From: JAXGYV01 sp040772045
GTDB lineage: Bacteria; Actinomycetota; Thermoleophilia; UBA2241
Assembly (NCBI GenBank): GCA_040772045.1
Contig: JAXGYV010000009.1
Span: 1 to 64,000 of the forward strand
Reading direction: 5' to 3'
DNA length: 64,000 nt
Below the pieces are notes generated by a model. The model was not told where the DNA came from, searched no databases, and worked only from the letters and a program-made list of their open reading frames with translations. Each line of letters starts with the position of its first letter. The first letter of the stretch is position 1. Made by a program: the position numbers and the translations under genes. Shown piece by piece: positions 46,436-54,545 of this stretch.

Positions 46436-46446
46436 GCGACACGAGC

Positions 46447-46452
46447 ATCATA
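46447..46452 (-). promoter_or_regulatory. -10 box of pylT
   Basis: TATGAT on the minus strand, 11 bases before the tRNA 5' end, so pylT may have its own promoter within the 95-base gap after pylD. No good -35 box is seen (TGGCTG at best). Cotranscription from pylCD is an alternative. Confidence 0.45.
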
Positions 46453-46530
46453 GCTGGTCACCAACCGCGGCAGCCAGCACGCCACTTCACGCAGCCGTGG
46501 TCATCCTCGGTCGCCGCGCACGGTCCTGTC

Positions 46531-47352
46531 TCAAACGCGCGAGCTCACAACGCCGCTCAGCGCCTCCACCGCCATGACCGCCACCCCGAGGGCCAGTGGC
46601 TCGTGAATGTGCCGCACGCCGAGGCGTGCCTGCGCCGCGAGCGTGAACGCGCTGGGGACACCGGGCACGGCAGCGATGGTCCCCTCCGAGACGGCCAGCT
46701 CACCGATCAGGTCGGGAGCCGGCGTAGCGTCCACGATGAGCGTGGCGGAGCGCAGTCCCTCATCGAGCGTAACGATCCGCGCTCCGGCGCCTCGCGCGAA
46801 CTGCGCTTTCTCCAGATCCGGCTCAACTACCAGGACCTCGGCGCCAAGGTGGAGGAGGCGTTTCGCGGCGGTACGCCCTACAGGCCCTTGACCGAGGACC
46901 AAAACGGGGCGGCGCTGGAATCCATCGGCGGCGATCTCTAGCGCCGCCACATAGCCGTGTGCCGTACACGGATCGTCGTCCGCGCACACACCACGGTGGA
47001 CGTTCAGCGCAACGAAGCGATCGTCGTCCGCGAGCATGACTACCTCCGCTCCGCCATCGACCGCCTCCTGCAGACCCTTCACATCGGGCTGCCGGACGAC
47101 GCGTGCATCGCAACCGAGGTACTCGAGAACCGCGGCAACACAGCGAGAGAACCGCGGGATGATTCCCAGGCCGGAGGAGACGGGCACGACGGCGACGCGC
47201 GCTCCCGGGAGCGGCGAGGCGTCGTCATCGATGCCACACGCATGCAGCGCCACAGCGCGGATGTCGACGCCGGCCAGGCTACGCAGGCCGGCGTCGAACC
47301 GCGCGAGCCCCTCCATGAGGCCGCGCACGTCGTCTTCGGTGAGCCGCGTCAT
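46531..47352 (-). CDS. pylD: pyrrolysine synthase PylD (3-methylornithyl-lysine dehydrogenase)
   Basis: Oxidises 3-methylornithyl-N6-lysine so that it closes to pyrrolysine. 273 residues. The N-terminal domain carries VVPVSSGLGIIPRFS and MLADDDRFVALN, and the C-terminal Rossmann domain has GQGPVG at 154-159 followed by LVVEPD. It starts ten bases after the amber stop of pylC and is coupled to it. Ends in TGA. Confidence 0.95.
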   Translation of the reverse strand: MTRLTEDDVRGLMEGLARFDAGLRSLAGVDIRAVALHACGIDDDASPLPGARVAVVPVSSGLGIIPRFSRCVAAVLEYLGCDARVVRQPDVKGLQEAVDGGAEVVMLADDDRFVALNVHRGVCADDDPCTAHGYVAALEIAADGFQRRPVLVLGQGPVGRTAAKRLLHLGAEVLVVEPDLEKAQFARGAGARIVTLDEGLRSATLIVDATPAPDLIGELAVSEGTIAAVPGVPSAFTLAAQARLGVRHIHEPLALGVAVMAVEALSGVVSSRV

Positions 47353-47362
47353 GCTCCGGAGT

Positions 47363-48550
47363 CTACCGGCAGTTGTCGCCGGGCTGAGCCGTCGATTCGG
47401 GAGTCACCGCGAGACCATGCTCCTCGGCCAGCCGCGCAACCGCCGTAGCCGCCGTGGCACGCGCCTGAGCGGGCGAGTCACCCCGAGTGATGATCGTCGC
47501 CGACCAGCTCTCCGCCGCCTGGTCTTCTTCGAGCTCGCCGAGCACCTCGAACGCGCCGTAGCGGCCCGGCTGCAACCGCAGCGGTCGAGCTGACGCCATC
47601 ACGTGCTCGCCCAGCACCTCGACGGCGCCATCGGCGACGGCGACGTGCTGATAGCAGCAGGCACACCGCACGCCACGGTCCACCGTCGGAGTGGCACCTC
47701 CCAGCACCGTCTCGGCGAGAAGCCGCACCATGTTCGCCCCACAGCAGTGGAACACGGCCGTCGGCGTCTGGCTGGGCAGGCGAGCGTCGATCTCCAGCAC
47801 CTTCAGCTCACCGCCGTGGAGCACGACCTCGATATCCATGAGCCCTTGCAGATGCAGGCCTTCAGCGAGGCGCACACCCAGATCGTCGAAGCGCATCACG
47901 AGCCCGGCTGCGTCTTCTCCCGACACGGGAGCCACCACGCGCTTGCAGTCGTAGAAGCGATCGAACTCGAGCTCCGCCGCGAGCAACGGAGTCGCCCGAC
48001 CCTCCCACGCGATCACCTCGAGCGACCACGACACTCCGGGGCTGAACTCCTCGACGACCACGCTGTGCCCGGCTTTCTCCAACGCGGCTCGCGCGGCGGC
48101 GAGCGTGAGTTCATCCCACGCGAGACGCACGCCCTCGCTGCCGCTCGCCCCGCTGGGCTTTACGATCAGCGGGAAACCACACGCCGGCCACGCTCGCGGA
48201 TGGGCAACGCCCAACTCGTCGAACAGCTCGTTGGACCGCAGCTTCGACGACGAGATCCTGTACGCCGACCAGTCGAAGAGCAGGGGGACACCCCAGGCGC
48301 GTACGTGGTGATCGAGCCATGCGAGCGTCTCGCCATCTTCACAGGCGGGCAGAACCGCGTCGCAGCCCAGGAAGAGCGTTCGCGCACGCTCAGGCTCGCC
48401 GACCACATCCATGACGTGGAACTCCGAGGCGAGTCCGGCGGCCGGTACCACGGGGTGCCGATCCACGAGCACGGTCTGGTACGCGGCCTTGCCCGCGAGG
48501 TAGCAGGCCTCGGTGCCTTGCAGCTTCCCCCCGACGATGGCGAGCCTCAT
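47363..48550 (-). CDS. pylC: 3-methylornithine-lysine ligase PylC
   Basis: ATP-grasp ligase that joins 3-methylornithine to the epsilon-amino group of lysine. 395 residues. It starts LAIVGGKLQGTEACYLAGKA, which matches the Methanosarcina enzyme; LFDWSAYRISSSKLRS, the ATP-grasp segment LIVKPSGASGSEGV, and IDARLPSQTPTAVFH are all diagnostic. The ATG follows GGAGGAGGG. It is in frame with the amber-terminated nitroreductase gene upstream. Ends itself in amber TAG, which must stop translation for the usual product. Confidence 0.96.
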   Translation of the reverse strand: MRLAIVGGKLQGTEACYLAGKAAYQTVLVDRHPVVPAAGLASEFHVMDVVGEPERARTLFLGCDAVLPACEDGETLAWLDHHVRAWGVPLLFDWSAYRISSSKLRSNELFDELGVAHPRAWPACGFPLIVKPSGASGSEGVRLAWDELTLAAARAALEKAGHSVVVEEFSPGVSWSLEVIAWEGRATPLLAAELEFDRFYDCKRVVAPVSGEDAAGLVMRFDDLGVRLAEGLHLQGLMDIEVVLHGGELKVLEIDARLPSQTPTAVFHCCGANMVRLLAETVLGGATPTVDRGVRCACCYQHVAVADGAVEVLGEHVMASARPLRLQPGRYGAFEVLGELEEDQAAESWSATIITRGDSPAQARATAATAVARLAEEHGLAVTPESTAQPGDNCR

Positions 48551-48604
48551 AACCGCCCTCCTCCGACGGCAAACTGGCCAGAAGCACTAGCCCGGACGGC
48601 TAAT

Positions 48605-49231
48605 CTAGCGAAAGCTCAGTACCGCGTCGAGGGGAAGCCGTGACGAACGTCGCAGAGCGCTGGCGGGGCGGCCGATGGGCACCAGCGCGACCAGGCGCGC
48701 TGGCGGCTCCACCCCCAGCACTTGCTCGAGCTGTTCCGCGGCGATCACTGGCGCCGTCATCCAGCACGCGCCGTATCCTAGCGTGTACGCCGCCGTGATC
48801 AGCACCTGGAGAGCCGCTCCAACACTCTGCAGATCCGGCCGCTGCCGCAGGCGGTCGCGCTCCTGCTGCGTCGCCCCGCAGAGCTCGAGAAGCCTGTCCA
48901 TTCGAGACGCGTAGGGGACGACCAGCACAGCCACACACAGCGGGGCGGCGGCGAAGAACGTCGCCGACGGGCGTGTGGCTCGCACCTCTCGAGCATACGC
49001 CGCCAGCTCGGGCCGCGCCGCCAGCTCGTCCAGACGGTCCTCGACAGCCCGCCTCATCGCCAGTAAGGTCTCGCGGTCCTCCACCGCGATGAAGCGCCAC
49101 ACCTGCTGATTAGCCGCGTTGGCGGCCCGCGTCGCCAAGGCGATCATGCGCTCCACATCGGCGCGTGGCACGGGGTCGGGCAGGTACTGCCGCACACTGC
49201 ACCGACCTTCTATGGCTTGCGCAAAGTCCAT
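48605..49231 (-). CDS. nitroreductase family flavoprotein
   Basis: FMN-dependent oxidoreductase of the nitroreductase superfamily. 208 residues. The FMN-binding RCSVRQYLPDPV is near residue 10, AANAANQQVWRFIAV follows, and GYGACWMTAPV lies in the second half. Substrate unknown. ATG with GGAGAGAGGGAG upstream. It is 54 bases before pylC on the same strand and probably cotranscribed, but no known pyrrolysine step needs it. Ends in TAG, with a second in-frame TAG five codons on. Confidence 0.88.
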   Translation of the reverse strand: MDFAQAIEGRCSVRQYLPDPVPRADVERMIALATRAANAANQQVWRFIAVEDRETLLAMRRAVEDRLDELAARPELAAYAREVRATRPSATFFAAAPLCVAVLVVPYASRMDRLLELCGATQQERDRLRQRPDLQSVGAALQVLITAAYTLGYGACWMTAPVIAAEQLEQVLGVEPPARLVALVPIGRPASALRRSSRLPLDAVLSFR

Positions 49232-49300
49232 CTCTCCCTCTCTCCACCCGCTCCATCGGCCCCGTTACGCCGCACAACGTCCTCGGACACAGGTGAAATA

Positions 49301-49335
49301 GGGCGGGGCGGGCGCACCATGCGCCCGCCCCGCCC
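49301..49335. terminator. GC-rich hairpin after the aldehyde oxidoreductase operon
   Basis: Perfect 16-base-pair stem (49301-49316 with 49320-49335) and a three-base loop. It lies 28 bases beyond the MoaD-like stop codon. On the minus strand the stem is followed by TATTTC, a weak T tract. It separates this operon from the nitroreductase-pylCD group. Confidence 0.7.
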
Positions 49336-49362
49336 GCACCTCACCACCACTAGCAGTCGATA

Positions 49363-49632
49363 TCACCCGCCAGAGATCGGCGGCATCAGCTTGATCTCGT
49401 CGCCATCGGCCAGCTCCGTGTCCATGCCACCGAGCTGGCGGGCGTTACGCCCATTGACGAAAATGCCCACCCATACGCCGCCGTCCTCGCGAAAGATCCG
49501 CGAGTACAGGCGCGGCTCTCGACGCACGCAGTCGTCCAGCGCCTGGCCGAGTGTGGCGCCCTCGCATTCCATCAGCGCGGGGCCGTCTGCCCCCACCAAT
49601 CCGACGGGCAGCTTGATGAACGCCTTTGCCAT
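49363..49632 (-). CDS. MoaD/ThiS-like sulfur carrier
   Basis: Ubiquitin-fold sulfur carrier, 89 residues, ending in the diagnostic GG after MPPISGG. Placed right after the ferredoxin of the aldehyde oxidoreductase operon. It probably supplies the dithiolene sulfur of the tungsten or molybdenum pterin. FVNGRNARQLGGMDTELADG is the usual MoaD core. The start directly abuts the ferredoxin stop. Confidence 0.9.
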   Translation of the reverse strand: MAKAFIKLPVGLVGADGPALMECEGATLGQALDDCVRREPRLYSRIFREDGGVWVGIFVNGRNARQLGGMDTELADGDEIKLMPPISGG

Positions 49633-50133
49633 TCAGCTCACCACCAATGCCTTGTCTGCCTTGTCGAGCTTGAGATCTACCGCCAGCACATACGGGTTCT
49701 GGCAGAAGGCGATGCACTGCGGATCGCCATCGCAGAGATCGCACTTGAAGGCCACATGGCGATCCGGATGCTCGTGGATAACACCGGTGGGGCACGCCGC
49801 GTAGCACTCACCGCAGTTGGTGCACTTCGCCTCGTCGACGACGAGGATATAGCCGGTCACAGACTCGCCGAGCTTCTCCTTGCTGGCAAACGCGCCCTTG
49901 GGCGTCACCGTAACCTGTTTGGTCACGATCGCGTCGTTGGGGCACACCTGCTGGCACTTGGCACACCCAGTCTGCAGACAGGTGTGCCCCTTCGTGGTGC
50001 CCAACGTAGGGTTCACCTCGCTAAACAGACGAGTCACAGACGGCCGGTAGGCGCCCTCGTGGTAAGCGGAGCAAGCCAGCTCGCACATATGGCAGCCAGT
50101 GCACTTCTTGCTGGATATGAGGACGTGTGGCAT
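49633..50133 (-). CDS. 4Fe-4S ferredoxin-like electron transfer protein
   Basis: HycB/DmsB-type polyferredoxin. 166 residues with four cysteine groups: CTGCHMCELAC near residue 11, CLQTGCAKCQQVCP, CTNCGECYAACP near 108, and CDLCDGDPQCIAFC. Likely the electron acceptor of the neighbouring aldehyde ferredoxin oxidoreductase. No signal peptide, so cytosolic. Twelve bases after the oxidoreductase gene. Confidence 0.93.
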   Translation of the reverse strand: MPHVLISSKKCTGCHMCELACSAYHEGAYRPSVTRLFSEVNPTLGTTKGHTCLQTGCAKCQQVCPNDAIVTKQVTVTPKGAFASKEKLGESVTGYILVVDEAKCTNCGECYAACPTGVIHEHPDRHVAFKCDLCDGDPQCIAFCQNPYVLAVDLKLDKADKALVVS

Positions 50134-50145
50134 GTTACCGCTCCC

Positions 50146-51945
50146 TTAAATCGATGTGGCCACGGACGGCAGACGAACGTCGACCCCAAGCTCAGTGAGC
50201 TTCGCCTCACTGGGCACACCGCGGTCATCCCAACCACGGAGGCGGTAGTACTCAGCGGATGCCTCCCTGAAGACCTCGCTACCGATCGCCCTGCCGGCCG
50301 ATGCACCTGTTGTGTGCGCGTATTCCGCAGCATACAGCCTTACGGGCAGATCGTCTGGCTCGACCCCTTCGCGCAGGTTGAACAGGCGACCGACATTCCA
50401 GATGCGTTCCCCCACGACCGCAAGTTCCTCCTCGCTCACCTCACGCCTCCAAACGTGCTTCATGAGCTGGGCTATCTGATTGAGATCCATAGCCCAGAAG
50501 TCACACCAGATACCGCTGAATTTCATAGATGAGAAGTTCTGCTTGACCACGTTATACTCCGCCTTGCCCTGAAGGCTATCGGGTGGCAGAGTTCCAGCGA
50601 CTACCTCCTCCACGATCGGGAACGACCGCATGTGGCAACCGCCACGATCCGAAGTGGAGTACGCGAGGCTCATACCGAAGCTGCCACGAGGATCGTAACC
50701 CGGCAACTCGAGATTCTTGACCTCGAAGGCCAGATCTGGACGCCCGTACTTGGCGGCCAGTGCACGTGCCCCCAGAGCCAGATCCGCCCCGACGCCCTTA
50801 CGTTGGACGATCAGCTCCGGTGCGTTCACGTAGCCCTCGCGCTGCCCGAAACGCAGGCCGAAGTCCTTGACCCCCTTCGCGGCAAGATCCATGGCCAAGG
50901 CGACTACCGTACCGCACGAGATGGTGTCGAGCCCCAGTTCGTCGCACTCGTGGTTGAACTCAAGCAGCGCCTCAAGATCGTCGATGCCGCAGTTGGCACC
51001 GCAGATGGCGATCGTCTCGTACTCGGGGCCCTCACCGGCGACGCTGCCGACATCGTGCCACTGCCGACAGCCAAGAGCACACTGGTAGCACGCGCGGTTC
51101 TTGGTCTTGATCTTCTGCATGGCATCGGAGTTGATGCTCTCGATGCCGTCAAAGGAACCCGTTGACCAGTTGAGTGTGGGCATAACGCCAGCGTCGCTCA
51201 TCACCTGCGCGAGGAAGGGCGTACCCTCTTCGTTCGCCCACAAGTTATCTTCCGTCAGGATGTAATCTGTGTGCATACGCAGTACATCGGCCAGAAACGC
51301 CTGAGCGTCTCCTACTGACACGCTCCCCGTGCCCCGTACCGCGATGGCCTTGAGACCCTTGCGCCCCATGAGGGCGCCGTGGCCGCCACGACCGGCCTTG
51401 TGGTACTGGTCGGTTGAGATGCAAGCCCACGGGATTTCCGCCTCGCCGGCGGGGCCGATAGAGAGTACCTTGACGTCTCTGTCGAAATCCGCTCGCAGGG
51501 CCATCTCGATCTCCGATGTCCTCATGCCCCAGTACCTCGGCTTGGCGGGAACAAAGTCGACAGTATCGTCGGCGATGGTAAGCACAACTGGTTCGGCGGC
51601 TTGGCCTGTAATGATGATGGCGTCGTAGCCGGCGAACTTGATCTCCGGCGCGAAGCTGCCGCCTACGTAGCTGTCGTTGTAGATGCCGGTAACGGGACTC
51701 TTGCAGCCCACGACCAGACGGGATGCCGTTGTCACATTGGTGCCGGCGAACGGACCCGTCATGAGGATGATCGGATTGTCCGGCGCCCACGGGTCGACTC
51801 TCGGAGGTACCTCTTGCCACAGGTACCGCAGCAGCAGACCCTTGCCACCGACGTACTTCTCAGCCCACTCAGTATTGAGCGGCTCCACTGCCACACTACC
51901 AGCGCTCAGGTCAACCCTGAGCACCTGTCCCCGATAGAAGTCCAC
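50146..51945 (-). CDS. aor: aldehyde ferredoxin oxidoreductase
   Basis: Tungsten-pterin enzyme oxidising aldehydes to acids with ferredoxin, or the reverse. 599 residues from the GTG at 51945 (AAGGGGGG upstream); the frame continues to 51990. N-terminal pterin domain with VGGKGLL and TGPFAGTNVTTASRLVVG. The 4Fe-4S ligands are C286-x2-C289-x3-C293 (ACYQCALGC), and the fourth is probably in GIWCDF. The aor-ferredoxin-moaD order is a known cluster. The actual aldehyde is unknown. Ends in TAA. Confidence 0.93.
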   Translation of the reverse strand: MDFYRGQVLRVDLSAGSVAVEPLNTEWAEKYVGGKGLLLRYLWQEVPPRVDPWAPDNPIILMTGPFAGTNVTTASRLVVGCKSPVTGIYNDSYVGGSFAPEIKFAGYDAIIITGQAAEPVVLTIADDTVDFVPAKPRYWGMRTSEIEMALRADFDRDVKVLSIGPAGEAEIPWACISTDQYHKAGRGGHGALMGRKGLKAIAVRGTGSVSVGDAQAFLADVLRMHTDYILTEDNLWANEEGTPFLAQVMSDAGVMPTLNWSTGSFDGIESINSDAMQKIKTKNRACYQCALGCRQWHDVGSVAGEGPEYETIAICGANCGIDDLEALLEFNHECDELGLDTISCGTVVALAMDLAAKGVKDFGLRFGQREGYVNAPELIVQRKGVGADLALGARALAAKYGRPDLAFEVKNLELPGYDPRGSFGMSLAYSTSDRGGCHMRSFPIVEEVVAGTLPPDSLQGKAEYNVVKQNFSSMKFSGIWCDFWAMDLNQIAQLMKHVWRREVSEEELAVVGERIWNVGRLFNLREGVEPDDLPVRLYAAEYAHTTGASAGRAIGSEVFREASAEYYRLRGWDDRGVPSEAKLTELGVDVRLPSVATSI

Positions 51946-52050
51946 AATCCCCCCCTTGTCGCGGAACCTGATACCCCGCGACAAGTGCACCGGGAGACCT
52001 AACCACGAGCACAGGGCACGACAACGCGGGGTGCTGTGACAGGCGAGAGC

Positions 52051-52079
52051 ATTCTAGCCAACGAAGGACACTTCGGCAA
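52051..52079 (-). promoter_or_regulatory. promoter of the aldehyde oxidoreductase operon
   Basis: On the minus strand a TTGCCG -35 box (52074-52079) and a TAGAAT -10 box (52051-52056) have an ideal 17-base spacer. The start point would be near 52044, giving a leader of about 100 bases. A palindrome of the same TTGCCG word lies just upstream. Confidence 0.65.
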
Positions 52080-52094
52080 TAAAAAAACGCTTAG

Positions 52095-52111
52095 TTTGCC
52101 GTATCGGCAAA
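52095..52111. promoter_or_regulatory. TTTGCCG-3-CGGCAAA palindrome with downstream T run
   Basis: Perfect seven-base arms around a three-base centre. Read on the minus strand it follows the DUF3467 stop and is followed after seven bases by seven Ts (52081-52087). It may therefore terminate the upstream operon. It could equally be an operator, centred about 59 bases before the predicted aor start point. The second arm can also pair with the TTGCCG of the -35 box. Confidence 0.55.
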
Positions 52112-52120
52112 TGTGGAGAG

Positions 52121-52435
52121 CTATGCCCGATCGTTCTCCTCGCCAGCCTGTGGATCGGCCGTCTCAGGAAGATTGCGGATGCTCTGCGCCGCCGCCCACT
52201 TGCTGTAGTTGTCGGCCATGGCGTCCAAAAGTTCCTTCATGAACTTGGGCGCCATGTTCACCCGCGTGACCACGACGCCCTCCATCTGGCCACTCTCGGC
52301 CGTCTCGTGCTCCAGCCGCACGAAGGTGATGGAGAACTCGTATTCAGAGTGGCTGACGTTCGCGAAGTTCGCATACACGCCACCCATCGTCTCTGGTGTC
52401 ACGTGGATGTTGATGTGCTGGTCCTGCTGCTTCAT
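52121..52435 (-). CDS. DUF3467 protein
   Basis: Small DUF3467 protein, 104 residues, unknown function. Conserved segments VYANFANVSHSEYEFSITFV and RVNMAPKFMKELLDAMADN. A charged tail follows. Its start overlaps the stop of the dehydrogenase gene (ATGA), so it is coupled to it. Ends in TAG. Confidence 0.82.
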   Translation of the reverse strand: MKQQDQHINIHVTPETMGGVYANFANVSHSEYEFSITFVRLEHETAESGQMEGVVVTRVNMAPKFMKELLDAMADNYSKWAAAQSIRNLPETADPQAGEENDRA

Positions 52436-53472
52436 CTCGTCTCCTCTACCCGGCGAGCGATGGCCGCTGCCATCTCGCGCGTGCCAGCGGTTCCGCCCAG
52501 GTCGTAGGTCACGCAGGTGCCCTCACCGATGACAGATGCGATGGCATCGTACATCCTCCGTGCCGCCTCGCCTTCGCCCAGATGTTCCAGCATCAGCACG
52601 CCACTGAGCAGGAGAGCGGTCGGGTTCACTTTGTTGAGGCCGGCGTACTTCGGCGCGCTGCCGTGGACAGGCTCGAATACGGCGGCCTGAGCCCCAATGT
52701 TGGCTCCGGGAGCTACGCCGAGGCCGCCCACAAGCCCCGCACAGAGATCGCTGATGATGTCGCCGTACAGGTTGGGCAGCACGAGCACGTCGTACAGCTC
52801 TGGCTTCTGCACGAGCTGCATGCACATGTTGTCGACGATGCGATCTTCGAACTCCACATCCCCGTACTCTTCGGCCACTTCGCGAGCGACACGCAGAAAC
52901 AGGCCGTCGGTGCACTTCATGATGTTCGCCTTGTGGACCGCCGTAACCTTGCCCCTACCGTGGGTACGCGCGTGCTCGAAGGCGAACCGCACAATGCGCT
53001 CGGTACACTTGCGCGTGATGATCTTGATGCTCTCGGCCGCATCGTCGCCGACCATGTGCTCGATGCCCGCGTACAGATCCTCGGTGTTCTCGCGTACCAC
53101 GACGATATCGATATCCTCGAAGCGGCTCCGCACACCCTTGATGGACCGCGCGGGGCGCAGGCAAGCGTACAGGTCGAGAGCCTTGCGCAAGGCAACGTTG
53201 ACGCTACGAAAACCCGAACCGATCGGCGTGGTGATGGGCCCCTTGATAGCCACCCCGTTGCGACGTACCGACTCGACTACATGGTCGGGAAGCGGCGTCC
53301 CGTACCGCTCCATAACGCCTACGCCAGCATCTTGTCGCTCGAACTCGATAGGCACACCAGTGGCGGTGATCACGGTCACCAACGCCTCCGCAAGCTCCGG
53401 TCCGGTCCCATCGCCTGGGATGAGTGTCACCGTGTAGCCCATCGGACCTCCTCCTTCGTTACGCTGCGACAA
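52432..53472 (-). CDS. isocitrate/homoisocitrate dehydrogenase, NAD type
   Basis: Beta-decarboxylating dehydrogenase. 346 residues. SVNVALRKALDLYACLRPAR and IVVVRENTEDLYAGIEH are closer to NAD isocitrate dehydrogenase than to isopropylmalate dehydrogenase. VHKANIMKCTDGLF and NLYGDIISDLCAGLVGGLG are the Lys and metal Asp segments. Together with the synthase and hydratase genes upstream it completes either citrate to 2-oxoglutarate or homocitrate to 2-oxoadipate. GAGG ribosome binding site. Ends in TGA. Confidence 0.85.
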   Translation of the reverse strand: MSQRNEGGGPMGYTVTLIPGDGTGPELAEALVTVITATGVPIEFERQDAGVGVMERYGTPLPDHVVESVRRNGVAIKGPITTPIGSGFRSVNVALRKALDLYACLRPARSIKGVRSRFEDIDIVVVRENTEDLYAGIEHMVGDDAAESIKIITRKCTERIVRFAFEHARTHGRGKVTAVHKANIMKCTDGLFLRVAREVAEEYGDVEFEDRIVDNMCMQLVQKPELYDVLVLPNLYGDIISDLCAGLVGGLGVAPGANIGAQAAVFEPVHGSAPKYAGLNKVNPTALLLSGVLMLEHLGEGEAARRMYDAIASVIGEGTCVTYDLGGTAGTREMAAAIARRVEETR

Positions 53473-53487
53473 CCACGCGTGGCCGCT

Positions 53488-54003
53488 TCATGGAAGCGCG
53501 AATCCACCGTGCTTCTTGATGTGCGCCACCAGGCCGCCATCGTCCAAGATGGTCAGCATGACGGGTGGCAGAGGGACAAAAGACAGGTCGCGACCCTGTG
53601 TGAGATCGTGCACGCACCCAGCGGAGAGGTCGACCTCGAGGCGATCGCCCGCGGCGATGCAACTCGTGTCGCAAACCAGGACGGGCAGGCCTACGTTGAC
53701 CGCGTTGCGGAAGAAGATGCGGGCGAAGGACTGCGCCAGCACTGCTCCTACACCAGCGAGTTTGATGATTCGCGGCGCATGCTCACGGCTCGAACCAAGG
53801 CCGAAATTGCGCCCGCCCACGATGAAATCTCCGGGTCGCAGAGAGGACGCAAACGAAGGGTCGGCGTCCTCCATAACGTGCTTGGCGAGCTCGGGCAAAT
53901 TGGTCCGCAGGTGAAAGAGCCGACCGGGAGCGATGTGATCGGTGCTGATGTTGTCGCCGAACACCCACGCTCGCCCGCGCAACGTCGTGTCGCCGCCCCT
54001 CAT
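53488..54003 (-). CDS. LeuD-type hydratase small subunit (homoaconitase or aconitase-like)
   Basis: Swivel-domain subunit of a 3-isopropylmalate dehydratase-family enzyme. 171 residues with GDNISTDHIAPG, the specificity loop HLRT at 31-34, and GGRNFGLGSSREHAP. In methanogen enzymes an LRT loop goes with homoaconitase and LVY with isopropylmalate isomerase, as I recall, so leucine synthesis seems less likely. Overlaps the cyclophilin stop (ATGA). Confidence 0.85.
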   Translation of the reverse strand: MRGGDTTLRGRAWVFGDNISTDHIAPGRLFHLRTNLPELAKHVMEDADPSFASSLRPGDFIVGGRNFGLGSSREHAPRIIKLAGVGAVLAQSFARIFFRNAVNVGLPVLVCDTSCIAAGDRLEVDLSAGCVHDLTQGRDLSFVPLPPVMLTILDDGGLVAHIKKHGGFALP

Positions 54004-54527
54004 CTGGCGGCCTCCTCAGTGACCTCAGCGATCTCGATGGCCTCGATGGGGAGGCCTGGCCCTTCGGCGCTCTGCGGGTCGCGCTCGGGAATCGCCAGTA
54101 CGACATCGAGGCCCTCCACCACACGGCCGAACACCGAGTGCCTGCCATCCAAGTGGGGTGTCGCCGTATGAGTGATGAAGAACTGAGAACCATTGGTATC
54201 TGGACCGGCGTTCGCCATACTGACCACCCCCGCACCGTCGTGGCGCAGGCTCGGGTGGAATTCGTCGGGGAAGCAGTAGCCGGGCCCGCCGCGCCCAGTC
54301 CCCGTAGGATCGCCCGTCTGAGCCATGAATCCCTTGATTACGCGGTGAAAGGTGACGCCGTCGTAGTACCCCTCGCGAGCGAGAAAGACGAAGTTGTTGA
54401 CTGTGCGCGGCGCCTTGTCGGCGAACAGCTCCACCGTGATGGGGCCGAGGCTAGTATGGAGAGTGGCGAGGTACCGGCTGCTCGACTCGATCGTCATCGC
54501 GGGAGCCGCGCTGTACTTGCAGGCCAT
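54000..54527 (-). CDS. cyclophilin-type peptidyl-prolyl isomerase
   Basis: Protein-folding isomerase, 175 residues, no signal peptide. Catalytic segments FHRVIKGFMAQTGD, NGSQFFITHTATPHLDG and HSVFGRVVEG are complete. Oddly placed between the two subunit genes of the hydratase and coupled to the small subunit, so it may help that enzyme fold or simply share the operon. Start may be ATG at 54527 or the internal ATG ten codons on. Confidence 0.92.
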   Translation of the reverse strand: MACKYSAAPAMTIESSSRYLATLHTSLGPITVELFADKAPRTVNNFVFLAREGYYDGVTFHRVIKGFMAQTGDPTGTGRGGPGYCFPDEFHPSLRHDGAGVVSMANAGPDTNGSQFFITHTATPHLDGRHSVFGRVVEGLDVVLAIPERDPQSAEGPGLPIEAIEIAEVTEEAAR

Positions 54528-54545
54528 GGGCTTCCTTTCGCTGGT

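Noticed and set aside
46361..46438. tRNA-Pyl acceptor stem read as GCGGGGG/TCCCCGC, shifted by two bases
   Set aside because: That register gives no CCA end and leaves extra bases before the T arm. The register GGGGGGT/ACTCCCC gives G73 and an encoded CCA directly after a full T arm.
46531..48550. PylC and PylD as a generic ATP-grasp ligase and dehydrogenase from some other pathway
   Set aside because: Both match pyrrolysine enzymes along their length, and the adjacent amber tRNA and PylSn leave little doubt.
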